DNA of 64,000 bases from Noviherbaspirillum_A sp047237965 (GTDB lineage Bacteria > Pseudomonadota > Gammaproteobacteria > Burkholderiales > Burkholderiaceae_D): positions 3,720,001 to 3,784,000 of the forward strand of contig NZ_JBDFLX010000001.1 of the NCBI RefSeq assembly GCF_047237965.1. The letters are read 5' to 3'. Shown here in pieces: positions 10,243-17,774 of the stretch (positions within the stretch are counted from its first letter, which is position 1; every line of letters starts with the position of its first letter). The translations under genes were made by a program, and so were the position numbers. The notes below the pieces were generated by a model. That model did not search any database. It saw only the letters and a list, made by a program, of their open reading frames with translations, and was not told where the DNA came from.

Positions 10243-10956
10243 ATGATGTCGCAAGCGGCAGCCCGGCAACCGATTAACGTCATGATCGTCGAGGACGATA
10301 ACGTTACCCGCAAGTATCTCGCAGCGGCCATCCAGTCCGAGCCAGCGCTCCAGCTGGTTGCCGCCTTCGACAGCGTTCAGCCGGCGCTGGCCTGGCTGGT
10401 GTCCACCCCGGTGGATCTGCTGCTGACCGACCTTGGCCTGCCCGACGGATCGGGCGTGGACGTCATCCGCGCCTGTGTCGATCGCTGGCCGAACTGCGGC
10501 ATTCTGGTCATCACCATGTCGAGCGACGAGGACAGCGTCCTGGCGTGCATCGAGGCCGGCGCCGCCGGCTATGTGCTCAAGGATGCCGGACGGCTGGACA
10601 TCGTGCGCGCCTTGTTGGACCTGCACTCGGGTGGCTCGCCCATCAGCCCGCTGATCGCCAGGAAAGTGCTCGGCCGGATGCGCGACGCCATGCCGGCATC
10701 GTCCGCGCCACCCGGCAATGCGCAGGCGCGCTCCCTGCTCACGCGGCGCGAGGCGGCGATTCTCAATCTGATAGCGCGCGGCGACAGCTATGGCGAAGTG
10801 GCGCGGACGCTGTCGGTGTCGGTCGGCACGGTGCAGACCCATGTGAAGAACATTTACGGCAAGCTGTCCGTGCATTCCCGCGGAGAAGCGGTATTCGAAG
10901 CACAGCGCCGCGGCTTGCTCCATATGGCGACATTGAAAGCGCGCGAACCGGGCTGA
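10243..10956 (+). CDS. NarL/LuxR-type two-component response regulator
   Basis: A 237-residue regulator. The receiver domain (about residues 12-130) has the acidic pair in MIVEDDN, phospho-acceptor Asp63 (LLLTDLGLPDGSG), Thr in ITMSS and Lys in YVLKDAG. The C-terminal LuxR-type HTH (about 165-230) reads LTRREAAILNLIARGDSYGE then VSVGTVQTHVKNIYGKL. No sensor kinase is adjacent, so the partner is unknown. The next gene, mscL, is convergent. Confidence 0.92.
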   Translation: MMSQAAARQPINVMIVEDDNVTRKYLAAAIQSEPALQLVAAFDSVQPALAWLVSTPVDLLLTDLGLPDGSGVDVIRACVDRWPNCGILVITMSSDEDSVLACIEAGAAGYVLKDAGRLDIVRALLDLHSGGSPISPLIARKVLGRMRDAMPASSAPPGNAQARSLLTRREAAILNLIARGDSYGEVARTLSVSVGTVQTHVKNIYGKLSVHSRGEAVFEAQRRGLLHMATLKAREPG

Positions 10957-10977
10957 TGCCGCGTCTGTTCGGATTGC

Positions 10978-11029
10978 GGGTGACGGGTGACGGGTGACGG
11001 GCGACGGGTGACGGGTGACGGGCGACGGG
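10978..11029. repeat. Heptanucleotide tandem repeat, 7 units plus 3 bases
   Basis: Seven head-to-tail copies of GGGTGAC, with GGGCGAC in units 4 and 7, ending in GGG. It lies 21 bases after the regulator stop and directly before a long inverted repeat. The unit length of 7 makes it a candidate variable-number repeat between strains. Confidence 0.9.
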
Positions 11030-11032
11030 ATG

Positions 11033-11069
11033 GCTGTCGTGTGCCGCTGGTTCAGCGGCACACGACAGC
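11033..11069. terminator. Perfect 17-bp inverted repeat between convergent genes
   Basis: Arms GCTGTCGTGTGCCGCTG (11033-11049) and CAGCGGCACACGACAGC (11053-11069) are perfect complements with a 3-base loop. It sits in the gap between the regulator (+) and mscL (-). Neither side has a T-run, so it may be a bidirectional structural terminator or a mobile palindromic repeat. Confidence 0.55.
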
Positions 11070-11116
11070 GTTCAGGATGGAGGCGCGAGGATAGGCTTGC
11101 TGCGGTTTCAGGCTGC

Positions 11117-11569
11117 TCAGCGCGGATTTTCCGACCGACGCAGGGCATCACGGATTTCGCGCAGCAGCAGGATGTCCTCGGACGGCGGCGCGGCCGGTGC
11201 GGCATCCTCGACTTCCTGCTGCTTGCGGAAGGACAGGGTGCGCGCCTTGTTGATCAGCCTGACCATCTGGAAAATGATGAAGGCCAGAATGATGAAGTTC
11301 AGCAGGATCGTCACGAAATTGCCATAGGCCAGGACGGCGCCGGCCTTCTTGGCCTCGGCCAGGGTGAGATTCATTGCCTGATTATTCAGCGGCAAATAAT
11401 AATTCGAGAAATCCAGGCCGCCGAAAATTTTCCCCACGATCGGCATGATCACATCCTGCACCAGGGAATCGACGATCTTGCCGAATGCGGCGCCGATGAT
11501 GACGGCGACCGCAAGGTCGACCACATTGCCCTTGACTGCAAATGCCTTGAATTCCTGCAGCATGCTCAT
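11117..11569 (-). CDS. mscL: Large-conductance mechanosensitive channel MscL
   Basis: A 150-residue inner-membrane channel that opens under membrane tension in hypo-osmotic shock. The N-terminal amphipathic helix and TM1 (FAVKGNVVDLAVAVIIGAAF) with the DLAVAVIIG pore motif are clear; TM2 is FVTILLNFIILAFIIFQMVR. The cytoplasmic helix at the C-terminus (LLLREIRDAL) is the usual bundle. The periplasmic loop is of normal length. Confidence 0.97.
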   Translation of the reverse strand: MSMLQEFKAFAVKGNVVDLAVAVIIGAAFGKIVDSLVQDVIMPIVGKIFGGLDFSNYYLPLNNQAMNLTLAEAKKAGAVLAYGNFVTILLNFIILAFIIFQMVRLINKARTLSFRKQQEVEDAAPAAPPSEDILLLREIRDALRRSENPR

Positions 11570-11741
11570 TGCAAATCTCCTGTTGGGGTGAAGGAAGGGA
11601 GTAACGGAAGCGCTGATCGGTAATGAAGCCGGTTTTGCCAGATTGTTACGCGACAGTATCCCACAAGACCATACAGGTCACCTCATTGGTGCGTTTATCG
11701 AGCTATGTGCATGTTTATTGCACAACGGAAGATGTATTTTC

Positions 11742-11770
11742 TTTAAATCAGGTCGACGGTCCGATATAAT
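11742..11770 (+). promoter_or_regulatory. Sigma-70-type promoter of petABC
   Basis: A perfect TATAAT at 11765-11770 is preceded, after a 17-base spacer, by TTTAAA (11742-11747), four of six matches to the -35 consensus. The expected start near 11777 leaves about 50 bases of leader before petA. Confidence 0.6.
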
Positions 11771-11825
11771 TTAAGGTTGCTAGAAGTTTCGTTCAGATTT
11801 CGCATTTTGACTGATTGGGGTTGGT

Positions 11826-12434
11826 ATGAGTAACGATAAACAGGTCGACTCCGGTCGACGTGTCCTGCTTGCTGCCACATGTGCGGCTGGCGGAGTTGCA
11901 GGGCTGGCTACGGCAGGGGCCTTTGTGTCCACCTTCCAGCCGTCAGAGCGCGCGAAGGCCGCCGGCGCGCCGGTTGAAGTCGATATCGCCGGCATGGCGC
12001 CGGGCGAGCTCAGGACCGTGGAGTGGCGCGGCAAGCCGGTATGGATCCTGAAGCGCTCGCAGGAAATGGTCTCGGCGCTGCCGAAGCTGGACGATCAGCT
12101 TGCCGATCCCAAATCGCAGCGCAATCCGGACGAACTCACGCCGGAATATGCGCGCAACGAATACCGTTCCATCAAGCCGGAGATCCTGGTGGCGGTCGGC
12201 ATCTGCACCCATCTGGGCTGCTCCCCGACCACCAAGCTCCAGCCGGGACCGCAGCCATCGCTGCCCGACGACTGGCAGGGCGGCTTCCTGTGCCCCTGCC
12301 ACGGCTCGACCTTCGACCTGGCCGGTCGCGTCTATAAGAACAAGCCGGCGCCTGACAATCTTCAGGTGCCACGTCACATGTATGCCGGCGACACCAAGCT
12401 CGTCATCGGCAAGGACGAGAAAGGTGAGGCATAA
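11826..12434 (+). CDS. petA: Ubiquinol-cytochrome c reductase Rieske iron-sulfur subunit
   Basis: A 202-residue Rieske protein of the cytochrome bc1 complex. The 2Fe-2S ligands are in CTHLGC (about residues 128-133) and CPCHGS (about 156-161), with the disulfide Cys in both boxes. The N-terminus has a twin-arginine anchor, SGRRVLLAATCAAGG, so insertion should use the TatABC system encoded at 5.7-7.3 kb. It takes electrons from ubiquinol to cytochrome c1. petB starts four bases after the stop. Confidence 0.97.
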   Translation: MSNDKQVDSGRRVLLAATCAAGGVAGLATAGAFVSTFQPSERAKAAGAPVEVDIAGMAPGELRTVEWRGKPVWILKRSQEMVSALPKLDDQLADPKSQRNPDELTPEYARNEYRSIKPEILVAVGICTHLGCSPTTKLQPGPQPSLPDDWQGGFLCPCHGSTFDLAGRVYKNKPAPDNLQVPRHMYAGDTKLVIGKDEKGEA

Positions 12435-12437
12435 ATC

Positions 12438-13841
12438 ATGGGATTCGTGGAGAAGAAGTTGCCGGCCGATGCGCCAGTCAGCGCCAAGGCACTGAACTGG
12501 GTCGATTCTCGCTTTCCGCTGAGCAAGCTGTGGAATGACCAGTGGGGCCAGTACTACGCGCCCAAGAACTTCAACTGGTGGTACATCTTCGGTTCGCTGG
12601 CCATGCTGGTGCTGGTGATCCAGATCGTCACCGGCATTTTCCTGGTGATGCATTACAAGCCCGATGCCAACCTGGCCTTCGCCTCCGTTGAATACATCAT
12701 GCGCGATGTGCCGTGGGGCTGGCTGGTGCGCTACATGCACTCGACCGGCGCTTCCGCCTTCTTCATCGTGGTCTACCTGCACATGACCCGCGCGCTGCTG
12801 TACGGTTCGTACCGCAAGCCGCGCGAGCTGATCTGGTTGTTCGGCGTCGGCATCTTCCTGGCGCTGATGGGCGAGGCCTTCTTCGGCTACCTGCTGCCAT
12901 GGGGCCAGATGTCCTACTGGGGCGCGCAGGTGATCGTGAACCTGTTCTCTGCCATTCCCTTCATCGGTCCCGACCTGTCCCTGTGGATCCGCGGCGACTA
13001 CGTGGTGTCCGACGCCACCCTGAACCGCTTCTTCGCCTTCCACGTGATCGCGATTCCGCTGGTGCTGCTGGGCCTGGTTGCCGCCCACCTGATCGCGCTG
13101 CATGAAGTGGGCTCGAACAATCCGGACGGCATCGAAGTCAAAGACAACCTCGGTCCTGACGGCCATCCGGTTGACGCGATTCCTTCGCATCCGTACTACA
13201 CCGTGCACGATGCGTTCGGCGTGGTGATCTTCCTCACAATTTTCAGCGCAGTGATCTTCTTTGCGCCGGAAATGGGCGGCTATTTCCTGGAATACAACAA
13301 CTTCCTGCCGGCCGACTCGCTGAAGACGCCGCCGCATATTGCCCCGGTCTGGTACTTCACGCCGTACTACTCGGTGCTGCGTGCCACCACCTCGCAATTC
13401 ATGTATGCGCTGATCGCGGGTGTGGCTGCCTATGTCGCGCTGCTGATCCTGAAATCGCGCCTGTCCGGCGCGATGAAAATGGTGGCGGCGGTGGTTGGCC
13501 TGGCCGTGATCATCGGCATGCTGGTGTTTGACGCCAAGTTCTGGGGCGTGGTGCTGATGGGTGCGTCGGTCGTGATCCTGGCCGGCATGCCCTGGCTCGA
13601 TCATTCCCCGGTGCGGTCCATCCGTTATCGCCCCACCTGGCACAAATATGTGCTGATCCTGTTCGGCATCACCTTCGTCGTGCTGGGCTACCTGGGCGTG
13701 CAGGCACCGACCGCCGGCCGTACCCTGCTGTCGCAGGTCTGCACCTTCATCTACTTCGGCTTCTTCCTGCTGATGCCATGGTGGAGCCGCGCCGGCCAGT
13801 TCAAGCCGGTCCCGAGCCGCGTTACGTTCCATCCGCACTAA
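12438..13841 (+). CDS. petB: Cytochrome b subunit of the bc1 complex
   Basis: A 467-residue polytopic haem protein with the full-length cytochrome b layout (N-terminal four-helix b6-like part plus subunit IV-like part). Haem-ligand helices are visible (LVMHYKPDANLAF; HSTGASAFFIVVYLHMTR; FHVIAIPLVLLGLVAAHLIALHE). The Qo-site sequence PPHIAPVWYF is a variant of the usual PEW region, with PVW in place of PEW. The gene lies in the standard petA-petB-petC order. Confidence 0.96.
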   Translation: MGFVEKKLPADAPVSAKALNWVDSRFPLSKLWNDQWGQYYAPKNFNWWYIFGSLAMLVLVIQIVTGIFLVMHYKPDANLAFASVEYIMRDVPWGWLVRYMHSTGASAFFIVVYLHMTRALLYGSYRKPRELIWLFGVGIFLALMGEAFFGYLLPWGQMSYWGAQVIVNLFSAIPFIGPDLSLWIRGDYVVSDATLNRFFAFHVIAIPLVLLGLVAAHLIALHEVGSNNPDGIEVKDNLGPDGHPVDAIPSHPYYTVHDAFGVVIFLTIFSAVIFFAPEMGGYFLEYNNFLPADSLKTPPHIAPVWYFTPYYSVLRATTSQFMYALIAGVAAYVALLILKSRLSGAMKMVAAVVGLAVIIGMLVFDAKFWGVVLMGASVVILAGMPWLDHSPVRSIRYRPTWHKYVLILFGITFVVLGYLGVQAPTAGRTLLSQVCTFIYFGFFLLMPWWSRAGQFKPVPSRVTFHPH

Positions 13842-13860
13842 GCCGCAAAGGATCACAAGA

Positions 13861-14619
13861 ATGAAATTTTTCAAGAAACTGATTGCGGCATTGGTCCTGT
13901 TGCCAGCGTTTGCGCTGGCAAGCGAAGGCGGTTTTCCGCTGGACCACGCGCCTGAGCGAACCGACCTGGCTTCCCTGCAGAACGGCGCGAAGCTGTTCGT
14001 CAATTACTGCCTGAACTGCCACTCGGCATCGGCCATGCGTTACAACCGCCTGCGCGACATCGGGCTGTCGGAAGACCAGATCAAGGCCAACCTGCTGTTC
14101 ACCACGGACAAGGTGGGCGACCTGATGAAGTCGGCAATGACGCCGGCCGACGGCAAGGCCTGGTTTGGCGCCGCGCCGCCGGATCTGTCGGTCATTTCGC
14201 GCGCCAAGTCATCCGAAGCCGGCAGCGGCCCCGACTATATCTACACCTATCTGCGCACCTATTACGCCGACAACACCCGCCCCACCGGCTGGAACAACCT
14301 GGTCTACCCGAACGTCGCCATGCCGCATGTGCTGTGGCAGCTGCAGGGTATCCGGAATGCCAAGTTCGTCGAAGAGAAGGATGAGCACACCGGGGAGGTC
14401 GTGCACAAGTTCGCCGGTTTCGAACAGGTCAAGCCAGGCACGATGTCCGCGCTCGATTACGATACTGCGGTGGCAGACCTGGTGTCGTACATGAGCTGGA
14501 TGGCCGAGCCGGCGCAGAACAAGCGTCGTCAGCTGGGCGTCTGGGTGCTGCTGTTCATGGGTATTCTGCTGGTGCTGGTATGGCGTTTGAGCGCAAGCTA
14601 CTGGAAGAGCGTCAAATAA
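13861..14619 (+). CDS. petC: Cytochrome c1 subunit of the bc1 complex
   Basis: A 252-residue c-type cytochrome. A cleavable signal sequence (FFKKLIAALVLLPAFALA) is followed by the haem site NYCLNCHSASAMRYNRL (CXXCH) and the family's PDLSVISRAKS. The distal axial methionine is probably in the PNVAMPHVLW segment. One C-terminal membrane anchor (GVWVLLFMGILLVLVWRL) holds it to the inner membrane. It passes electrons from the Rieske protein to soluble cytochrome c. Confidence 0.96.
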   Translation: MKFFKKLIAALVLLPAFALASEGGFPLDHAPERTDLASLQNGAKLFVNYCLNCHSASAMRYNRLRDIGLSEDQIKANLLFTTDKVGDLMKSAMTPADGKAWFGAAPPDLSVISRAKSSEAGSGPDYIYTYLRTYYADNTRPTGWNNLVYPNVAMPHVLWQLQGIRNAKFVEEKDEHTGEVVHKFAGFEQVKPGTMSALDYDTAVADLVSYMSWMAEPAQNKRRQLGVWVLLFMGILLVLVWRLSASYWKSVK

Positions 14620-14668
14620 AGAGTCTGGCCTGTCACCTGCTTTTTCCGGCAGGCGACAGGTGATCCAG

Positions 14669-14703
14669 GGGTGAGGCGTTCCGGCCTCACCCTATTTGTT
14701 TTT
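14669..14703 (+). terminator. Rho-independent terminator after petABC
   Basis: A 9-bp perfect stem, GGGTGAGGC (14669-14677) with GCCTCACCC (14684-14692), loop of six, followed by TATTTGTTTTT. It separates petC from sspA, although read-through is possible because sspA starts only 14 bases later. Confidence 0.75.
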
Positions 14704-14717
14704 AAGGAACTGCAAAA

Positions 14718-15329
14718 ATGATGGTTCTCTATTCGGGCACAACCTGCCCATTTTCCCAACGCTGCCGTCTGGTCCTGTTTGAAAAAGGCATGGACTTCGA
14801 AGTGCGTGACGTCGACCTGTTCAACAAGCCGGAAGACATCTCCACGATGAATCCGTATGGCCAGGTGCCGATTCTGGTCGAGCGTGAACTGGTGCTCTAT
14901 GAGTCCAACATCATCAATGAGTACATCGACGAGCGTTTCCCGCATCCGCAGCTGATGCCGGCCGATCCGCTGATGCGGGCACGCGCGCGTCTGATGCTGT
15001 TCAACTTTGAAAAAGAGTTGTTCATCCACGTGCACACGCTGGAAAACGAAAAGACCAAGGCAGGCGACAAGAGCCTGGACAAGGCGCGCAATGAGATCCG
15101 CGACCGCCTGACGCAACTGGCGCCATTGTTCCTGAAGAACAAGTACATGCTGGGTGACGAGTTTTCGATGCTGGACGTGGCAGTCGCGCCCTTGCTCTGG
15201 CGGCTCGACCATTACGGCATCGAGCTGTCCAAGACTGCTGCGCCACTGATGAAATATGCGGAACGCATTTTCTCGCGTCCGGCTTATATCGAAGCGCTGA
15301 CCCCGTCCGAGAAGGTCATGCGCCGGTAA
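14718..15329 (+). CDS. sspA: Stringent starvation protein A (glutathione S-transferase fold)
   Basis: A 203-residue GST-fold protein: thioredoxin-like N-domain starting MVLYSGTTCPFSQRCR, with NPYGQVPILVER and the conserved YESNIINEYIDERFP, then an all-helical C-domain. SspA binds RNA polymerase in E. coli and alters transcription in stationary phase and under stress. The pairing with sspB downstream supports the assignment over a catalytic GST. Confidence 0.92.
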   Translation: MMVLYSGTTCPFSQRCRLVLFEKGMDFEVRDVDLFNKPEDISTMNPYGQVPILVERELVLYESNIINEYIDERFPHPQLMPADPLMRARARLMLFNFEKELFIHVHTLENEKTKAGDKSLDKARNEIRDRLTQLAPLFLKNKYMLGDEFSMLDVAVAPLLWRLDHYGIELSKTAAPLMKYAERIFSRPAYIEALTPSEKVMRR

Positions 15330-15438
15330 TTGCTGTTGCTCCCAGTCTGTTCCTGTCCTATGGTGCATGTGGCGCCTGCATAAGCAGCGCCATTTGCGCC
15401 CAGACATCCCTTTTCGTGTCAGCCGGTAACCCTGAACC

Positions 15439-15921
15439 ATGTCAGAAACGTCAACCAAACCCTACTTGTTACGCGCGATCTACGAATGGTGCACCGATAA
15501 CGGCTACACGCCCTACCTGGCCGCGATGGTGGACGGCCAGACGCAGGTGCCGATGGAGTTCGTCAAGAACGGCGAAATCGTGCTCAACATCAGCTTCAGC
15601 GCGACCAGTGGTTTGAAGATGGACAATGACTTCATTCACTTTCATGCGCGATTTGCAGGCGTATCCCGGGAAATCTTTGTGCCCGTCGACAACGTCGTAG
15701 CCATCTACGCACGCGAGAATGGGCAGGGCATGGCATTTGAAGTCACCCGCAAATCGGACGCCGGCGAACAGCCATCCGCGCCGCAAGCCGAGCCGCCGAC
15801 GCTCACTGCGGTGCCGTCATCCCAAGCGGAAGGCGCCGAGACGGAAGTCAACCCGGCGCCGGACGACACGCCGGAACCACCGAAAAAGGGCGGCCGCCCG
15901 ACCCTGACACGTATCAAATAA
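15439..15921 (+). CDS. sspB: ClpXP protease specificity-enhancing factor SspB
   Basis: A 160-residue adaptor that delivers ssrA-tagged proteins to ClpXP. The folded N-domain (about residues 1-110) has KPYLLRAIYEWCTDNGYTPY and the substrate-groove region VLNISFSATSGLKM. A disordered, Pro/Glu-rich linker follows, ending in GGRPTLTRIK, which resembles the ClpX-binding tail. It lies 110 bases after sspA, the usual partner. Confidence 0.94.
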   Translation: MSETSTKPYLLRAIYEWCTDNGYTPYLAAMVDGQTQVPMEFVKNGEIVLNISFSATSGLKMDNDFIHFHARFAGVSREIFVPVDNVVAIYARENGQGMAFEVTRKSDAGEQPSAPQAEPPTLTAVPSSQAEGAETEVNPAPDDTPEPPKKGGRPTLTRIK

Positions 15922-15923
15922 CG

Positions 15924-15929
15924 TATAAT
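15924..15929 (+). promoter_or_regulatory. -10 box for tRNA-Thr
   Basis: A perfect TATAAT starts three bases after the sspB stop and ends 10 bases before the tRNA. No good -35 lies at 16-18 bases, but CTGACA is found at 15904-15909 (14-base spacing). Confidence 0.5.
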
Positions 15930-15939
15930 CCCGCTCTTT

Positions 15940-16015
15940 GCCGGCTTAGCTCATCAGGTAGAGCACATGATTTGTAATCATGGGGTGGCGGGTTCGAGTC
16001 CTGCAGCCGGCACCA
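15940..16015 (+). tRNA. tRNA-Thr (anticodon TGT)
   Basis: A 76-base cloverleaf with encoded CCA. The acceptor stem GCCGGCT pairs perfectly with AGCCGGC; D-stem GCTC/GAGC; anticodon stem CATGA/TCATG around loop TTTGTAA (anticodon TGT); T-arm GCGGG TTCGAGT CCTGC. No second copy of its 3' end was noticed nearby, so there is no sign that it is an occupied integration site. Confidence 0.96.
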
Positions 16016-16032
16016 ATCAATTCAAACACTTG

Positions 16033-16063
16033 GCCCAGACTTTATGGTTGGGCTTTTGTTTTT
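16033..16063 (+). terminator. Terminator after tRNA-Thr
   Basis: GCCCA (16033-16037) pairs with TGGGC (16049-16053), followed by TTTTGTTTTT. The stem is short but the T-run is strong and the site is 17 bases after the tRNA. Confidence 0.65.
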
Positions 16064-16387
16064 CCGGGCCTGTCGGTCGGCATGCATGGCAGCGATAAGG
16101 CAGCCATGTTGCCTGCTTGCGCACCGTAAGCAGGGCGTTGATACGCAATGGCCCGGTCAAATACGCAAAGTCCCTTTCCCTCAATAAAGACCGTGACGCA
16201 GGGAAACGCCTGTTCCCTGACTTGGCGCACATATGGGGCATATAGTTAATTTTGCTGTGTCGATAAAAATTACAAAAAAGAAAGTTTTGCACGGGCATTT
16301 ATTGCAAGCATTTGTTTCTAAATAGAATAGTTTCTGGGTGTAAATGTTGCTCAGTGTTTATGCCTTTAATTATTCTAAGAAACGATA
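16064..16387. promoter_or_regulatory. Leader region of PEP-CTERM gene with weak -24/-12 element
   Basis: 324 bases without a convincing gene, becoming AT-rich toward the end. GG at 16337-16338 and GC at 16349-16350 have the 10-base spacing of sigma-54 promoters. The -12 part (GTTGCT) is good but the -24 part (GGGTGTA) is poor. The -12 element lies 37 bases before the ATG, close to the distance seen at the second PEP-CTERM gene. Confidence 0.35.
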
Positions 16388-17188
16388 ATGAAAATCCAGC
16401 TCAGCAACATTCGCAACAGATTTATCCTCGCAGTCACTCTGATGGGCGCCTGCGCTACATCGATGGCGGCAACCGTCGTCGTTACGCCAGACAGCCCGCT
16501 GTGGGGCACTCCGGCCGGTGAAGACAAGAACGGCGGTTCCAGCGCCATCACCATGACCATGCCAAATGCCGGAAATGGATCGCTTGAAATGACGGGCGAT
16601 CGCACGCGCTTCGTTGGTCTTGGAGATTTTTATTCTCCCAGCAGCAACTTGGGCCTGCTGGATACCGTTCGCGCACTGACGTACCAGTGGGCGATTGCCA
16701 CGAGCAGCCAGGCCACGCTGCACCCGGACTACACACCGGCGCTGCGCCTGCATATCTTCGACGGCGCACAGCGCAGCGAACTCATCTGGGAAGGCGCCTA
16801 CAACGGCATCTACGGCAATACCACCAAGGGCGAATTCCATGAGTCGGGCGTTAATGACAATTTCTACCGGTTCGTCAGCGGACCGGGAGTGACGACGCTC
16901 AACGGCTCGCAGGTGAACCAGTCGATCGCCGACTGGGCAAACGGCACTACCTGGTACAGCGACGCCGCTTATGTGTCGGCAATCAGTGTGGGCGTGGGCT
17001 CCAGCGCCGGCAGCCTGTATCGTGCGTTCGCAGACAATGTCACGCTCGACATCAACGGCGTGTCGACGACCTATAACTTCGAAGCATCCGCCGCTGCGGT
17101 GCCAGAACCGGCAAGCGTCGCACTGATCGGCCTGGGCCTGCTCGGCGTTGCCGCATCGCGCCGCAAGGCCGCAAAGCGCGGCAACTAG
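16388..17188 (+). CDS. PEP-CTERM sorting-domain exported protein
   Basis: A 266-residue exported protein. The N-terminus has a Sec signal peptide (basic start, hydrophobic core, ATSMAA cleavage region). The C-terminus carries the exosortase sorting signal: VPEPASVALIGLGLLGVAA, then SRRKAAKRGN. Such proteins are processed by exosortase and linked to the exopolysaccharide matrix. The 220-residue body has no domain I recognise; it is Gly/Ser/Asn-rich and likely beta-structured. No exosortase gene is in the window. Confidence 0.88.
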   Translation: MKIQLSNIRNRFILAVTLMGACATSMAATVVVTPDSPLWGTPAGEDKNGGSSAITMTMPNAGNGSLEMTGDRTRFVGLGDFYSPSSNLGLLDTVRALTYQWAIATSSQATLHPDYTPALRLHIFDGAQRSELIWEGAYNGIYGNTTKGEFHESGVNDNFYRFVSGPGVTTLNGSQVNQSIADWANGTTWYSDAAYVSAISVGVGSSAGSLYRAFADNVTLDINGVSTTYNFEASAAAVPEPASVALIGLGLLGVAASRRKAAKRGN

Positions 17189-17669
17189 GACCAGCTGCCG
17201 GACGCCCTTCGCCGCATGCCGGCACGGCACCCGGCACACGGCTGACATGCGCGGCGCTGCGGGTCAATCCTGTTGGCTGCAGCCCGCGCTCGGGAAGCAT
17301 TACCGATATATCCGGTCCGGCCATGCCGCCCGGCTCCCGGAGAGGGCGAGACACTCTCTCCGGTTTCGCATGACGGGTATCGGGCACCGACCTTCCTTCG
17401 ATGACATCTATCCTGCACGCACGCCTTATCCGATTGCCGTCTCTGCAGCGGTTGCCTGCCGCGGGTTGGCTTGCCGGCAACCAGTCCCCGCCGCCCGCAC
17501 GAGCGCGCGTGCATGGTCCTGACGGTGTTCGCGTCTAGCGGAATCGTTTCTCCCACGCTCGCGGCTTTCCTGAATTCGATTCGCTACCGTAGTTCTACTA
17601 ATGATCACCTTCAGGCGCTGCCGTCGATTGACAAGGACTAACAATTGCATTATCCATAACGAAGTTGTC
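17189..17669. other. Intergenic spacer without recognised gene
   Basis: 481 bases between the PEP-CTERM gene and a structured leader. Open frames here have no recognisable motif and no good ribosome binding site. No terminator with a T-run was seen after 17188. Confidence 0.4.
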
Positions 17670-17726
17670 TTTCGGTAAAAACATCGTCCGCCGGGCTGGT
17701 TTTCCGCCGGCGGTGTTTTACCGAAA
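17670..17726. promoter_or_regulatory. Two-tier inverted repeat in the leader of the hydrolase gene
   Basis: Outer arms TTTCGGTAAAA (17670-17680) and TTTTACCGAAA (17716-17726) are perfect 11-bp complements. Inside them CCGCCGG (17688-17694) pairs with CCGGCGG (17707-17713). The structure ends 48 bases before the hydrolase start and could be an attenuator, a terminator or a protein-binding site. Confidence 0.5.
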
Positions 17727-17774
17727 TGCCAGCCGCAGCAATTGGAAGAAAAAAATCCAACCCAGGAGACAGAT

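Noticed and set aside
10978..11029. CRISPR-like repeat
   Set aside because: A 7-base unit without spacers is a simple tandem repeat.
12438..13841. petB as a short cytochrome b6
   Set aside because: It is full length with the subunit IV part and a Qo-site region, so it is a bc1-type cytochrome b.
14718..15329. Catalytic glutathione S-transferase
   Set aside because: Adjacent sspB, and a sequence start and helix pattern typical of SspA.
15940..16015. tRNA-Thr as attachment site of an integrated element covering 16-24 kb
   Set aside because: No integrase and no second copy of the tRNA end was seen; the next genes are ordinary surface-protein genes.
16017..16298. 93-codon minus-strand frame after the tRNA
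   Set aside because: It covers the tRNA terminator and a promoter region, has no ribosome site and no recognisable sequence.
16256..16320. TTTGCACGGGCATTTATTGCA as a sigma-54 site
   Set aside because: The spacing between the G and GC elements is too long for a -24/-12 promoter.
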